Notes: generated by a model not told the origin, from the sequence alone. A stretch of DNA of 64,000 nt from Dioszegia crocea (GCA_001600615.1 BCKK01000007.1:836431-900430); one strand, 5' to 3'. Numbered from the stretch's first letter, positions 1-12,877 are shown. Program-made: numbers and translations.

Positions 1-34
1 CAAGAGTGGTAATGGCCAAAACTGATGCAAATAG

Positions 35-486
35 AATATCGCCGCTACTCAAAGTCACCCCGATGCTTGCTTTGCTCTGACGGCATGGTACCTCGTTGGT
101 TCTCCCGGTGTACTGCCACAATCCGATACGGAGGCTTATTTATGGGCCAAGAAGGCTGCAGAGGCAGGTTTGGCGAAAGCTCAATATGCCGTGGGCTACT
201 TTACAGAGGTAAGTTTCGCCTTCCCCCTTTTCTGGCTTAAGAGTCTGGTGGGACGATTCGTAGGTCTATGCTGATCTGTCAGACTGGTATAGGAGGCGAT
301 GCAGACCTAAAGACTGCAATGGAATGGTACAAGAAGGCGGCGGATGCAGGGGATAAGCGCGCAACAAAACGGATACAGACGGGATCGCGAAGTGCAGCAT
401 TGGATAGGCGGTTGGAGATTGAGGCGATGAAGGATGAGAACGTGAAGGGTGGGAAAGATGGGAAGGACGGATGTGTGGTTATGTGA
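35..486 (+). CDS. Chs4/Skt5-like chitin synthase regulator, C-terminal part (5' end outside window)
   Basis: Only the last two exons are present, about 35-208 and 283-486; bases 1-34 look like the end of an intron (CTGAT, then an AG acceptor). The spliced frame contains Sel1-type helical repeats: ALTAWYLVGSPGVLPQSDTE, then WAKKAAEAGLAKAQYAVGYF, then a repeat around AMEWYKKAADAGD. These match the C-terminal Sel1 array of Chs4/Skt5, the activator that recruits chitin synthase III to the membrane at the bud neck or septum. The protein ends in CVVM, a CaaX box, which in this family is farnesylated for membrane attachment. The family is clear from the SPGVLPQSDTEAY block. Which Chs4 paralogue it is cannot be decided because the N-terminus is missing. 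Confidence 0.85.
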
Positions 487-808
487 TTGGGCTTCGGGTT
501 TGGGAGAGGTCCAGGGAGGGCCTGATGTAGCGTATACTGAGGCTTGATGTGGGGGTCGGATTAACGGATAGGCGGATAGGACTGGGACAAGGGTAGAGTA
601 GGTGTATATGATTTCATGAGTACGGATATACGAAACACATAGCTTTGGGTATTAGATGAGGTAGACATGATATGTTGGGCATTAGTATGGTGTCTCAGCC
701 GATATGTAGAACATTGGAATAGGAGGCGGGCATCGCTACGGTCATGGCGTATCGACCGGAACTCATAGTGACAGCAACTTTAACTCTATTATAATCACTT
801 GTCAGATC
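487..808. other. convergent intergenic region
   Basis: This gap lies between the 3' ends of the Chs4-like gene and the ABC transporter. It is AT-richer than its flanks and should hold both 3' untranslated regions. No further gene or clear structured element was seen. Confidence 0.5.
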
Positions 809-3800
809 CTACCGACCTGTAGATCCTTGTACAACATCTGCCTCCCGTCGAATCCTCTCAATATCCTGCCGCGTGAGATGCTGAGGCGCGTCAGCTACAT
901 CGTTTTCATCGCCCTTCATCGCCGGGGGAGTCGGGGAACTTGAAGGTATAACTCACTTGTTTCTCGCATAGTAGACGAAACAAGCTATCTCTCGTAGTGT
1001 ACAGGTTCAACGGCGAATCAAACTTATCACTGTCAGCTCGACACCTGAAGCAACAGCAGCATCAAGGGACATCTTAGCTCACCTCAACCACCTTCCCACT
1101 GTCCATCACCATCACTCGATCAAAATACGCCACCGTCTCCAGCCTGTGTGCAATACTCAGTATCGTCGTTCCTGTTCTGCCAAATTCAGCCTGGATGATA
1201 CGCTGAATAAGCGCGTCAGTCCGTGAATCGACAGAGGAGGTAGCTTCGTCCAGAACCAGAATCTTAGGACGGCGGACAAGGGCTCGAGCCAGGGCGACTG
1301 CGAATCATCAGCACGAGTACACCAGCGGGCGATAATTGCAAGATGGACAGGGGTACTTACGCAATTGCTTTTCTCCCACACTGAGATTTCCACCAGCTTC
1401 ACCGATTTCCCCATCCAGCCTGAATTTATCCTTCAGGCTTTGTCCAAACTCAGGCATGAGTCGGATCCGGTCCAGTGCCATATTGAGCTCATGGTCGGTC
1501 CGCTCATTGGTCGGATCGAGGTTTTGTCGGATCGTGCCGCTGAAGAGGAATGCTTCTTGAGGTATGATGGAAAGGCCTTTGTGAAGCTTGAGCAATTCAG
1601 CCTCTGGTCTCACTACAGCATCCAAATGTTTGCAGAACGAAAACTTACAGTGTCAACTCCTAAAGAGACCGTATCCACACCGTCAATGTAGATCTTGCCG
1701 CCAGTCTCAATATCCACCATCCGAAATAAAGCCTGAGTAATCGAGCTCTTTCCTGCTCCCGTCCGACCAATAATCCCGACCTTCTCTGCTGGACGAATGC
1801 TGAAAGATACGCCTTGAAGCACGAGCGGTGAACCAGGCCGATATCGGAGCGAGACGTTTTGGAATTGGATAGCCCCGCTTGAGGGCCATGTGCCAGGTGG
1901 GGGATCTGAAGGTAGGTAGGGGGCGGGTTCAGGGGTGAGTTTGAGGTAATGCTGAATTCTTTCGACGTTGTTCTGAAGCATCAGCTGAGTGTAACTCCGA
2001 CCACTGGGTCGAGGGGCAGAACCCACCATTTCTTGTTCGCAGTATGCAAATAAGGGAACGAGCTTCGTAAGCGCTGAAATTAGTCAGCTCTGGCTGATCA
2101 TGTACGTTCGCACGCGACGTCATGGAATGAGCGGACGTACTGGTGGTCGTTGCGAGTGCGTAAGTGAGGACGACTCCGAATTTGGCTGGATCTACCGTAT
2201 CGCGGAAGATTACTCCAAAGATGGCAATGAGCTAAAGGTTGTCAGCTCACGATCGATTCTGCAAGATGTTTGAGTTGGACCCACGAGGACAAGGAGCTGT
2301 GACATGAAGTCCAGTCGTACAATGAGCCATCTGGATGAAGTCAGCTTGTCGTCATTCTTTCAAAACGAGCGAAGGATCGATGGCTTACTGCTGCAAGGTG
2401 ATCTATTCGACAATCAGCTGCGACTCAGTCACGCGAGGTCAGACCATATGCAACTCACGCTGAGAATTAATGCACGCTACCACATCAGCTCAAGTTCCAA
2501 TCAAACGAATCGCAAGCAGAAGGAAGAGTGGACTCACGCCCTGGCTATCCAAAGCCGACTGCACCCGCCGGATGCATTGCTCCTGTTTCTCGAATGCGCG
2601 AATGACCAACGTCCCGGTCAACTACAGTAATCAGCTTTCGCCTTTACGAAATGATGCAGGAGTCGGCAGACCTGTTCTCCAAACGTGCTGTAAACTCCAC
2701 TTCTCAGCACCGAATCTATCCGTTTCACTTCCCGACTAGTCTGACGATAAAATCCAGCGGCGAGATACTGCCAGTCAGCACTAGTCCAATGAGGTATCTG
2801 AGAACTTACCAAGTACACGCCCAAGGGCAAGAAAGCAAGACCTAGCCATGGATAGGTGTATACGATAAGGGCAAATGTGCCAGCTATGGAAAGCGCAAGT
2901 CTGGCGATATCAGCAAGTTTCCAGACCTAGGCACGGAGAAACGTACGTTAAGAAGTTATTCCAGACTGGCGCAAGGCGATCATCCAGCATTTGAATGTCT
3001 GTCTCGTCAGTAGTTTGCACTGCGATATATCCGTCACCTTTACTCACCCTTGGCCAACCTTGACAATATCCTCCCACTCGGATTCCGACCATGCCAGCTT
3101 GAAGGGCTTCTCAGTACCCCATGCCAAGCATCCCTGAAAAGAGAATATGACGCTCTCAGTCCACCCAGGATCATACTGTACATCGAAATGAACTGAATTG
3201 GTCAGCACAATCGCCATTTAAATCGAACCGAGACTCACGATGCAAATCGCCATCAACATCCCCAGGCCCGCATACACACCCATATACTCTCCTTGTCCCC
3301 ATCCGGCAATACTACCGCCTGACCAGAATCCCAGCATGAGCGAATTTCCAACATTGGTAAGTTGGCCCATGATCAATGAGCCAAATATGACCACGGCCCA
3401 GAGTGGGTTGCCCATCGCCTGGATGTAGCCCGTGTAGGCCGACCAGGAGACAGCGCCAGTTTCGCGTTCTTCCTCTTCCTCCAGATCTGCAGGTGCACGG
3501 GCGAGAGTGTTGTCGACATGTGACTTTCTGCCGTGCTCATCGATCGGGGGCAGCTGAGAGGGAGCGAGGACGGTCAATGGGCGAGCTGATGAAAGGGGTC
3601 GATTCTGAGCCAGGGACGCGCGTATCATTCCTCGAAGAGCTCCGTTCCGAGCAACAAGTTCCTTCATTTCGTCAGCTGCATGCTCTTGGTTATAAATTCA
3701 GAGGCCAGCTCACATTATATGTCCCTTGCTGAGCTATTCTACCCATCCCATCATGGCCGGTATCCAGAACAATCACCCAGTCGGCCTTCGGCAACACATC

Positions 3801-6800
3801 AAGTTGATGAGTGACCAATATCCTCGTTCGGCCTGCTAGCGGTCCACGCAGGATACAGCGGTGCAACAGGTGATGTCCCACTTGGGCATCAACGGCAGAG
3901 AGGGGATCATCGAGAAGTACGATTGAGTTTTCGGCGTATGCTGCGCGGGCGAGACACAATCGCTGGCGTTGTCCGCCTGAAAGCGTGATACCGCGATCGC
4001 CGACTTTTGTGCTGAAGATTTCAGCTAAGACTCAAACATGATCATGTCCTTTGTAACTGAGGGTTGTATCGGAGTCCGGACTCACTCAAGTCCTGCAGCC
4101 ATACCGGCGATATCCTGGCGCAATCCACAAGCTTCAATGACCTGCCAGAGTCGTTCGATATTCACGTCTTCTGCTTTTGCCCCAAAGGTGATGTTGTCCT
4201 GAATAGATCCCGACATGACCCATGCTTCCTGAGGTACTGTATGGGTCAGTCGGATGATAGCAAGATTTGTGAATGAGGATTCCAACTCACCGTAGCCGAC
4301 TTCACCACTGAACACCGTCGATCCTTTACTTTGACGCATTTCGCCCAAAAGCCCAGAGAGGAGAGCACTTTTCCCGGTCCCGACTCGCCCGACTATACAT
4401 ACCAGTGCTCCTACAACATGTCAGCTTTCACACCTCAGGGACGCATGTTTCCGGCGAGCTCACCTTTCGGAACCCGAATGTCCAGCCCGACCAGCTTGAA
4501 CGGTTTCACAGCAGAAAGTACCGACTTGACCTCATCTTCCTCACGCAGATCTACCCCTTCTGCCGATGTTTTGGCCACATCATACTCAAAGTCACCTTGA
4601 CAATGGACTGCGTATCTCGCCCGAGCATCGATATTGAGGCGTTGTGCCATTTCCTCGGCCTTTAAGAGATCATTGATGCGTCCTTGCTTCTGTCAGCTCG
4701 AAGGTCAATTCATTCCGGTACCTGACAACTCACGAACTGCAGACAACGCATCACTAAGAGCTGTAAGAATCATCGGTAAGAATGAGATCGGCATTTCGAG
4801 GATATTGAAGTACTGCAATGCGGAAAAGATGATGGGTGCGTCGAGAGTGTGTCCAGTCAGACTGTAGGTCACGAATGACACTGGTGTCTGTCAGCTCAAC
4901 CTTCAGCTCAACCTTCGCCTGATACACGACCAAGAGGCAACTGACAGATCGCAGCAAGCATAGGGATGAGGTATGACACGCCAGTCATTGTAGCCCTGTT
5001 CAACCCATTATCTCTCAATTTTGATAACTCCTTCTTCCTCAGGTCGTTCACCTTGGCTTCGAAATGCTCGGTGTAGGCGTATAGCTTTACAGGGCGGATA
5101 TGGTTGATGACTTCGGACAGTACACGGATTCGCTCGTCGACTATTGATTGTTGATCTTGACGGTATCGGAGCATGCGGGCGAAGAAGAATGCTGAAAGTG
5201 TCAGCTTTTCTGCTCATATATCAAGAGCGTGGCAGTGAGCTTACATTGGATTGGAGCTGCGAGAGCAAGGACCTGTACTACATCAGCCATTAGTAGACCA
5301 GTAATGTGGCAAGGCGCGCTTACGGCCAGTCCGACAAGCGCCGAATAGCCCAGAGTGTAAATCAGAAGCCCGACACCAGCGATGATCTGAGGAGTCATTG
5401 TGAATGCGTCTGCGCAACGCGGGACTGCCCATTCCTAATCGAGGTCAGCTGTACTCACAGAGACGACCAATTTACAGAAAGCGGGAGCTTACCAGATAAG
5501 ACGCATCCGCTGAGACGAGATTGGTGAGATGTCCGTTTGTCATTTCCAGTCTCGCCCTGCCTGACAGACGCCTGAGAACGGTGTCAGCTCTGCTTCGTTG
5601 AACCAGACAATGAAGGTAAGATTGAGAGCTTACAATGATTTCCTTGAGATCAGGTCGATACACTGATCGAATAAGCTTTCCGGTCGCGAATTATATGGTC
5701 GACTCAACTTACGGCCGTGCGCAGAATCAAGCCAATAGTGAATAACCTCTGTTCGGCCTGCGCAAGTAGCAGACCGGCAGTCCACAACATTCCAAACAAC
5801 CCTACAGCGAGTCCGATTCCATACGCGATCGAAGGCGGTATTGGAGCATCTGCTGTAGATCCATTTGCAGTCGCTCTGCTATATGCATTCGCGATGGTGA
5901 GTTGCTGAATAATCAGTCGAGTGACGAGTGGGGCTGTGATTTGAAGTCCATCTATATCGATCAGCTTCTATACGCAAGAAATTCATTTCAGAGGGACTCA
6001 CATCCCACTCCTTCGATAATTGTCGCAATCCAAAATCCCCTCCGGACAGACAAGTACATAGCTCTCCACAGACTCATATCATACCATACCCCATCTTCCA
6101 GCGCCGCTTTGTCCTCCAAAAGCTTCTTGGCCTTCTTCTTCCCAAATTCCTTTTCGAGTATTTCCATTTTCTGCTCTTCCTTCACCGACTCATTCACCTC
6201 CTCCGTACCCTCGAAGACAGTGAACATCGTGGTCCGCCTTTTCGCACTGTTCTGTGCCATCTTGTCCCGATTAGGAAAAGCTGGGTAGGAATCGGATGCA
6301 ACCCAGCTCAACATCTGCCCTATCTCGCCAGCCTGAGCAAGGAGCTCTGCACCCCATACGGACTTTGGCACCGTCTTTCGACGTGATGAAGTGCTGCTGG
6401 GGTCGACTCGTCGGCCGACGGCCGTCCTTCGCTTAGGGCGATCGTGGTCGGGCGCAAAAGTAGTGCGAGGTCGAAGTGGAGGGAGTGGAGATCCTGCTTC
6501 TTCGCTAGCGGGAGCATCGTGCCAACGAGAAGGGGGTAATCGATTCTGAAATTGCTTCTCCAATTGGTCTGCCACCTGATGTATCAGTACGTGCCAGGAA
6601 TGGACCTGACGACGACTCACTGTCCGAGATTGTAGATCCAGCGTCAACTCCCACAGATCTGAACGTCAGCTATCTCCGAGAAGCTCCTCTCGCCACTCAC
6701 CGTCCGGTTCCAATGGCCTTGAATACCCGACCTTGAGGATTGGTGTGATCCAGTGGAAGAAGAGCTTCGAAAGGGGGTTAGCAGTCGACCATGGTAAGTC

Positions 6801-6857
6801 CTTTGCTTGGAATACGGCAGGTGGGGCCGGACTGGGTCGGAAGAGCGGGATGGGCAT
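809..6857 (-). CDS. ABCC-subfamily (YOR1/MRP-type) full ABC transporter
   Basis: This heavily split gene encodes a plasma- or vacuolar-membrane ATP-driven exporter with the order TMD1-NBD1-TMD2-NBD2 and no TMD0. The N-terminus has the YOR1-type block [23 protein letters not shown]1 shows Walker A GRVGTGKS (4367-4390), signature LSGGQRQR (3961-3984) and Walker B VLLDDP (about 3904-3926). NBD2 shows Walker [10 protein letters not shown] (1742-1768), signature LSVGEKQ (about 1361-1385) and Walker [13 protein letters not shown] (about 1236-1263). The last exons read [17 protein letters not shown], then [17 protein letters not shown] before a TAG at 809. Many introns (well over ten) interrupt it. 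An in-frame ATG at 6938 would add 27 residues; I prefer 6857 because family homology begins there. Substrate cannot be deduced; YOR1 relatives export organic anions and drugs. Confidence 0.9.
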
Positions 6858-6988
6858 ATCAGGTTGAGTTGATGCGCAGGGGGACAATACCGGTGTGTAT
6901 GAGAGGTGAAGGAGCAGACAATCTCCTGCGCGCTTCATACCGTTCCCAGCCTCATCTTTTCAAGCTCCGCCTGCTGTGACCGAGAGGG

Positions 6989-7099
6989 GATCGGCCGAAA
7001 TTTGTCAAGCTGCTCCTTTGTCCTCGTTGAGACATATATCGAGTCTCGTCATTGTGTGGTGAGCTGACCCCTTTGTTCTCCGGGTCTGGTCGGCCGATC
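6989..7099. promoter_or_regulatory. pair of TCGGCCGA palindromes upstream of the ABC transporter
   Basis: GATCGGCCGA at 6989-6998 and its reverse complement TCGGCCGATC at 7090-7099 lie 101 bp apart in the region upstream of the transporter start. CGG/CCG triplets are the half-sites of Zn2Cys6 activators, which commonly control fungal drug-pump genes, so these are candidate operator sites. The role is inferred from sequence and position only. Confidence 0.35.
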
Positions 7100-7240
7100 A
7101 GATGCCTGTGGTCGTCTGTGATTGTCGGAACGTTCAGCCAGACTCTTCCTGGGGATGAATGTAATCAGGGTATGCTCTCCGCTTCAGCCGCAAGGGACTG
7201 CAAGACGATATCAGTGCATGATTTCCTCGTCTGCTCCACT

Positions 7241-7817
7241 CTAGTCATATACTGAATCATCAGCTATACTCTAACCAACACTAGCGCCGGCCGAAAAGGG
7301 CTCACCATGTATCAACGCATAACCCCCAATCCAGAATAACAAAAACCCCAGCACATTCTCCTGACCTACACCCATAAGACCCAACCACCCTGCCAATCCC
7401 ACACCGCCCAATCCTCTCCCAGTGGCCTTAGGTCCCTGATCGACATATTTGGGTATGTTGGAATAGCATTTCAGGGCGCTGATTAGGTATGCGGAAAATC
7501 CAGAGGCCAGGAGGTAGAATGCGAATCCGCGCCAGTTTGTGATTCCTAGTATTCCGATGACGAGGCCTGTGAAGCATGCCGAGAGCTGAGAGTGTCAGCG
7601 CGTTGTCTTCAAACGATGATGACCATTTCATGGGCGGAGAGAGGGTCGTTAGGTGGATGGTGACAGGTTTCGGTTCCAGTGGATTTTAACTCACGGTGGA
7701 AAGGGATGACAAGACCCGGGTGTTGTGGGCGACGGATGGCGGATGTAAGGGAGAGTAGGTGGGGGAGAACTGGGAAGCGGACGCTGTGCCTGGTAGCTGG
7801 ACTGCGGCTGGGTTCAT
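7241..7817 (-). CDS. EMC6: ER membrane protein complex subunit 6
   Basis: Three exons (7695-7817, 7306-7585, 7241-7251) splice to 414 nt, or 137 residues, slightly longer than the roughly 110 usual for EMC6. The soluble N-terminus contains SVAHNTRVLSSLSTLSACFT, the family's conserved block leading into the first membrane helix. Two more hydrophobic segments follow (ILGITNWRGFAFYLLASGF, and GLAGWLGLMGV to LGFLLFWIGGYAL). EMC6 is a core membrane subunit of the ER membrane protein complex, which inserts tail-anchored and multipass proteins. The final exon adds only three residues before the stop. The gene lies downstream of the lipase on the same strand, with 215 bp between the lipase stop and this start. 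Confidence 0.88.
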
Positions 7818-8032
7818 CGTGTTGGCTGTTGAGAAGAAGCGAAAGCAGCTAGAGCCAGAAAGGTCGAGCGCTGTATCGTCCTTCCGTGCCTGAAAGTGGA
7901 GGTGGAGGTGGCCTGGCCTGTGATGCATGATGCCTGCCCTCAGGCCTGAACGGCCTAGTCGAGCACACTCCAAGCTACAATATACCGTATATGCAAGGTC
8001 CATCCGTGTGTAGATCTGCCTCTCTCCCCACT

Positions 8033-9917
8033 CTAAAACCCATCATCTCGCAACTTCAACATCAAACCGCCATAAAACCTCTTCAACTCAAACTTCTCCT
8101 TCTTCTTCCTTGCGCGCTCTCTGTCCCTATCTGACCCACCCGCACCCCCATTAATCCCATCCATCCCTCTCTTCCCTTCCTCATCCCTCTCCTTCTCCCT
8201 CGTAGCATCCGCCAATTGTTTCTTCTTCGTCTCTACATTATCCCCACCGGGCACCAAGTCCGTCACCCAATCCAACACCTGCCCAACCTGTGCTAGATCC
8301 CATGAAGCCCCCTTGCCTGGTGATCCCGACTTCTCAATGATCCCCGTAGGCATATCTGGCGTAACCTTCGCCACTGCCGAAGTCACAGCTTTGGCTGCAC
8401 TTCCCAAATGGTCCGATACTTCCGATACACCATTCCCGAAATCGCCTTGCCAATCCCATCCTAGCCATCCTTCCTCTTTATCCTGGTTTTGACTTCCGCC
8501 CTTCTCTCCCTTCGTCTTGGCATCCGCGTCTTTCAACCCATTGGTATTTGGGAATAAACCCCCTTCGCCCCGTAATTCCCAGTGGTGCGTCTCATTCACC
8601 ACACCGAGGAACTCCCCCCACTGGGCAGAATGTACAGATACCAATCCGTCATTCCCCAAATATCCCTTGATTCCACCTGGTGAATCCTCTCCATACCCAT
8701 TCTCTGCAGCAGCATCGAGCACAAGTTTCGGGAACCACAATGGGTGCAGAACCGACAACTTGCTAACTCGTCCAGCGACCGAGGTGTATTTAACATTGGG
8801 TGAATCCGGATTTGCGGGGTTGAACTGGTCTCGGAGAAAGGAGGTTGTAAGATTGGCATAAGCCGGTGAGTCGAAAATGTTGAGGAGGTAGGAAGTGAGC
8901 GAAGTGGTAAAGGATTTATTGCTCTCTTTCTCTTTCGAAGCAGAGGGTGTAGCGCGGAGTAATGGAGCTTTAAGGGAGTAAGGAAGGGATTTAGCGACGG
9001 CCTCAGCTCCCTTGATTGCTAGATCTGAGGTAGATGGGGAGCCGACGCCGATATTGGCAGCGCACCAATCCATAAATGGGGAGCCGTGATGTGGGGTGCC
9101 AATGGTAGTTAGTGAAACGGGGGTGTAGGAGGTGGGTTTGACATTGGATATCAAGTATCGGCAGTCGAGACCGCCCATGGAGTGTGCGACAAAGTTGACG
9201 CCCGTCCCTCGAGGTAATTGGTCTTTAAGGAAGTTGTGCATTTGCTCAGCTCGTTCTTTGACCGAGCCAGTCCTGAAATATCAGCTTGCACAGTAGAAAT
9301 CCGCGACATAGCTCACCCCTTGACTCCGACAACCAGTACGTTCACACCCATTTGATCTCTCAGGACATCAAGCACTGACTGCCAATAATGCAGCTTCAGT
9401 GAGGGGAAGAGGGGTATTGGAGTCGCAGTTGAGAAACCATAAAGCCCTACGTCGAATTAGCTTTGTCTCCCGAAACCCGGTCGCTTAGCTCACCATGGCA
9501 CAGCACGACCACTTCTCTCGGCGCCTTTACAGACTCCAAATGAGACAGCCTTGGATCATTCATCAACTGATATATCTTGCTAGGTGGATGAGGTGCTTTC
9601 GGCTCAGGCGTAAATGGGTGCCGCTTCGACGAAGGACTCGGTGTCGGTGTCCCATAGCTACCCTCATGTCGTGATGGGCCAGCTACCGAGTTCCCTGACG
9701 ATCCACTCTCCGCTGTTGAGCTCTGCTCCAGACTGGACTTGAGTATCCCATCGTCCCTCTCGCTAGATCGCCCCACCAAGCGCGTCTGTCCCAAAGGCTC
9801 AACAGCTCGTCCTTTGCCCTTCCACGCTGCTGCTCCTCTCGGTAGTTGATCTGCCCAATTTCTGACAAGATATTGGGCTATCTGAAAGTATCGGTATGGT
9901 CCCAATGTAAGGGGCAT
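8033..9917 (-). CDS. Tgl2-like triacylglycerol lipase (alpha/beta hydrolase)
   Basis: Three exons (9494-9917, 9317-9446, 8033-9272) give 597 residues. The central block LHYWQSVLDVLRDQMGVNVL, then VKGTGSVKERAEQM, then FVAHSMGGLDCRYLIS and TTIGTPHHGSPFMDWC matches the Tgl2-type lipases, which in yeast are mitochondrial acylglycerol lipases. The nucleophile is the Ser of AHSMGG. A late DGLVSVHSAQWGE and NETHHWEL region is a good candidate for the acid and His positions. The N-terminus (MPLTLGPYRYFQIAQ...) is followed by a low-complexity Ser/Pro region. The C-terminus carries a Lys/Arg/Glu-rich tail ending ...KLRDDGF. ATG 9917 is the first ATG of the open frame. It diverges from another serine hydrolase starting at 10211. 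Confidence 0.85.
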
Positions 9918-10210
9918 TCTGTATAGGTGCAAGAGGTGTATAGATGGATGAGAGGCAGAGATATTTTGGGTGGTGTTCACTGTTTACAAACGTGTCTACG
10001 TCATAGACCTGCCGGCGCGGTTTCGAACTTTGGGGGAGGACAGGCCTCATACGTAATCTCGGCTTTGGCCGACGACATGCCCGTCGCTTTCCGTCGGAAA
10101 GTCCGCAGCTGTGCCTCGGGTTCCGCTTCTCGCTCGAGGTTGACTGATTGTTTTGGTCCTATATCATGATTGCTAGTGTCCAGAGAAGACCATGATCATT
10201 CCCGTCCGCG

Positions 10211-12787
10211 ATGTCGCCCCCAGAATCGACTCACAGCGCCGCGAAAATTCAACGGATCCTTCTGCTCGTCTGGGTGCACGGGTACGCTTCTATCGAGTCG
10301 TGAAGGGGATGCCTAAACTGAATGTCCTAGTTTCAAAGGCAATCAAGCTACTTTCGCCGACTTTCCAGATGGTATGCGATATCTTAACGATGGCTGATCG
10401 AGGTAGACGTTGGTAAAGCTGCGCAAGAGCGGTTTAGCGATCATGATGTCCACAGTATCATCTACCCCAAATATAGGACAGTCGGCGAACTGGTCAGTTG
10501 ACTACATAGGTCTGATCTCCATGCAGGGTCATGCTGACTACCGCGTAGGATCTCGCAACCCACGCCTTCGTGAAGTGGCTGTACCAATATGTGCAAAATC
10601 TTGAACAAGAAAAGGTGGATACGACGAATCAAGGTGTACATACCACAGTGATACTTTTTGGTCACTCGTCAGTTGGCCCTCCTTTGTCGGGCTCTCGGTG
10701 GACAGCTGACCATACAGTATGGGTGGAATGCTCGTTGCCGATGCGGCTAAAGAAGTATGCGACGAGAAGAAGCAGAATCCGGGTAAGAATCTCGCAGATG
10801 TTAGAGGTGTGATAGGTGTGTCTTACTTGATTGTGCGGCTCTGGGATGCTGCTGACATACTTGTAGCTCTAGACACTCCGGTAGGTGATACATGCTGCTC
10901 CAGGAAAGTATAGGGACTGACATCGATAAGTTTATAGGTATACATCCTGTGAGTAGGCTTCTGAAGATGCGCTCTCGTCCGAGCAAGAATCTAGCTTACA
11001 GTACAGGCATTGGTTGTAAGTTATTCTGGTGGAGACCCACCCATCGCCCACCAATTATCTCTCGTGTAGAATTACGCTGACATCATAGTCGTATGGCATG
11101 GAGCAAATGAATGCCTACATCGACAAAACCCTTCTTGACACCGCGGCATTCTTCGAGAATTCCCCCAAGTTCATGAAAAATGGCCTGAAGAGCATTGGCT
11201 TCACAAGCGAAAACCTAAAACCATCATCTCCAGCTCGAGCGAAAAGTCCAAGTGGGATCGAAAAGTCATTCACCTCGTTGCTGGCTTTACCTGGGCAGGT
11301 GTCTAGTTCGGATTATGATTGGTTGAGGGAGGCGAAAGGCGAGGGCTGGAAGGGTGTGAGAAGGGTCATTAGCCGGGCGCCGGAAGAAGAGGAGGGGACA
11401 GAAGAGGAGAAGGCAGAGCGGAGGGAGAAGAGGGAATTGAAGGAGAAGGAGAAGAGGGAGAAGAAGAGGATAAAGGATGAAGAGAGGAAGGAGAAGGACG
11501 AAAGGAAGGCGATTGAGAAGAAAGAAAAAGAGGAGAGGAAGAGAGTGGAGAAGGAACAGAAGGACAAGGAGAAAGAGGAGGCAGAGAGGAAGAAGAAAGA
11601 GGTGAAGGAGCAGAAAGATAGGGAAAAGCAAGAGATGAAGGAGAGGAAGGAAAGGGAGAAGGAAATGAAGAAGGAGAAGGAGAATGGAGAGGATGGTGAT
11701 GATGCAGAAGAGGATAAGGATAATGGCAGGGAGGAGCAAAAGGCTGGGGCAGAAGCGGTGGATAAGGATGAAGGGGACGGCGGCTCGCCGAAAGATGTCT
11801 CGAATAATTCTTCCCGTGCCCCCTCTCAGCACTCCGTGCCCCCAACATTACCACCTCGACGGGACACACACCGAACCGAGAAGCCGGAGTCAGTCGATGT
11901 GGACGGCACATCCTCGGACTCCCCAAAAGTCAAATCCACCGAAACCAATTCACATCCTTCTTCTGTCAACGACTCCACATCTAGCCCCACATCAGCTTCA
12001 ATTGCCGATTCGTCAGTCCCTCCACCCCGACCTGCAATCGTCGTCAGTCCTAGTGCCGACGGGGCATCATCAGTCACTCCCAATGCCAACCGCTCATCTG
12101 CTTCCAGTCCGGCAACAAGATCTGCTCATTCAGACTCTGGATCCAGCACGCCATCCCGGACTTCTCTGTCTACTACGGGCAACCCAACCCGGCCTTCCTC
12201 TACACATCTCGATTCTCCCGGACTCACCGTCCAACGCTCTCATCACTCTACTTCATCGACCTCCTCACTCCACAATGAACCCATGGTAGATCCCGATGAC
12301 GCGGCGGGTGCCACCAATGGTGATGGAGAGACCAGCACTGCAGCGAAGAAGAAGCAGCAGAAGAAAAACTGGCGTTGGTTCAAGGCGCATACGGAGTTTA
12401 TGAGTAGTTGTTGGAGTGTATCAGAAATTTCGGAGCGGATGAAGGGTATAGCGGGTATACAGAAGGAAGGAATATATTTCGTCAAGTGAGTCAGGCGCTG
12501 CACGGCGTTCAATCTAGGTCGAACTACATACTGATGGGTATAGCATCTACACTATCGTCAAACCCTCCCCTCCTGCCCATCCTAAAGATCGCACTTTTGT
12601 TTCCCTCCCTACGATCCATCACCCAACGAAGGAAAGTTGGAAACCGTTCGTCCATGATTCGGCAGCGGATCAGGTCGAGGCGCACATGGCGCTATTTGAT
12701 AAGGAGAAGCATAAGGGGTACGGGAGGCTGATTGGGGTTGTAGGGGATGAGATTGAGGAGGTCTTGAAGCGGGAGAAGCAGGCGTGA
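10211..12787 (+). CDS. DUF676-like alpha/beta hydrolase with long charged helix insertion
   Basis: This multi-exon gene starts at ATG 10211 (MSPPESTHSAAK...). Its N-terminal half is a serine hydrolase: LLVWVHGFKGNQATFADFP, HSIIYPKYRTVGEL and, spliced across an intron, ILFGHSMGGMLVADAAKEV (nucleophile Ser in GHSMGG), then ALDTPFIGIHP. The large exon, about 11091-12486, then carries a Lys/Glu/Arg stretch of roughly 95 residues (about 11383-11690), followed by a Ser/Thr/Pro-rich disordered region. The last part, SERMKGIAGIQKEGIYFVNI, then YTIVKPSPPAHP and RTFVSLPTI, looks conserved and folded. It ends VLKREKQA at TGA 12785-12787. The hydrolase family is known in fungi without an assigned substrate. 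The charged helix is likely a single alpha-helix spacer (inference). Confidence 0.85.
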
Positions 12788-12877
12788 TGAGACTGGGGTC
12801 AGGGCAGGTGGAGATGAGAGATTAGGTGAGGTTTGCGCGATGTTGTAAGGGGAGTAGGGCGAAGATTTGCGGGAGGA

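Noticed and set aside
11287..11926. Long minus-strand open frames opposite the charged hydrolase exon
   Set aside because: They are Leu/Ser/Pro low-complexity shadows of the AAG/GAG repeat on the plus strand and have no splice or family support.
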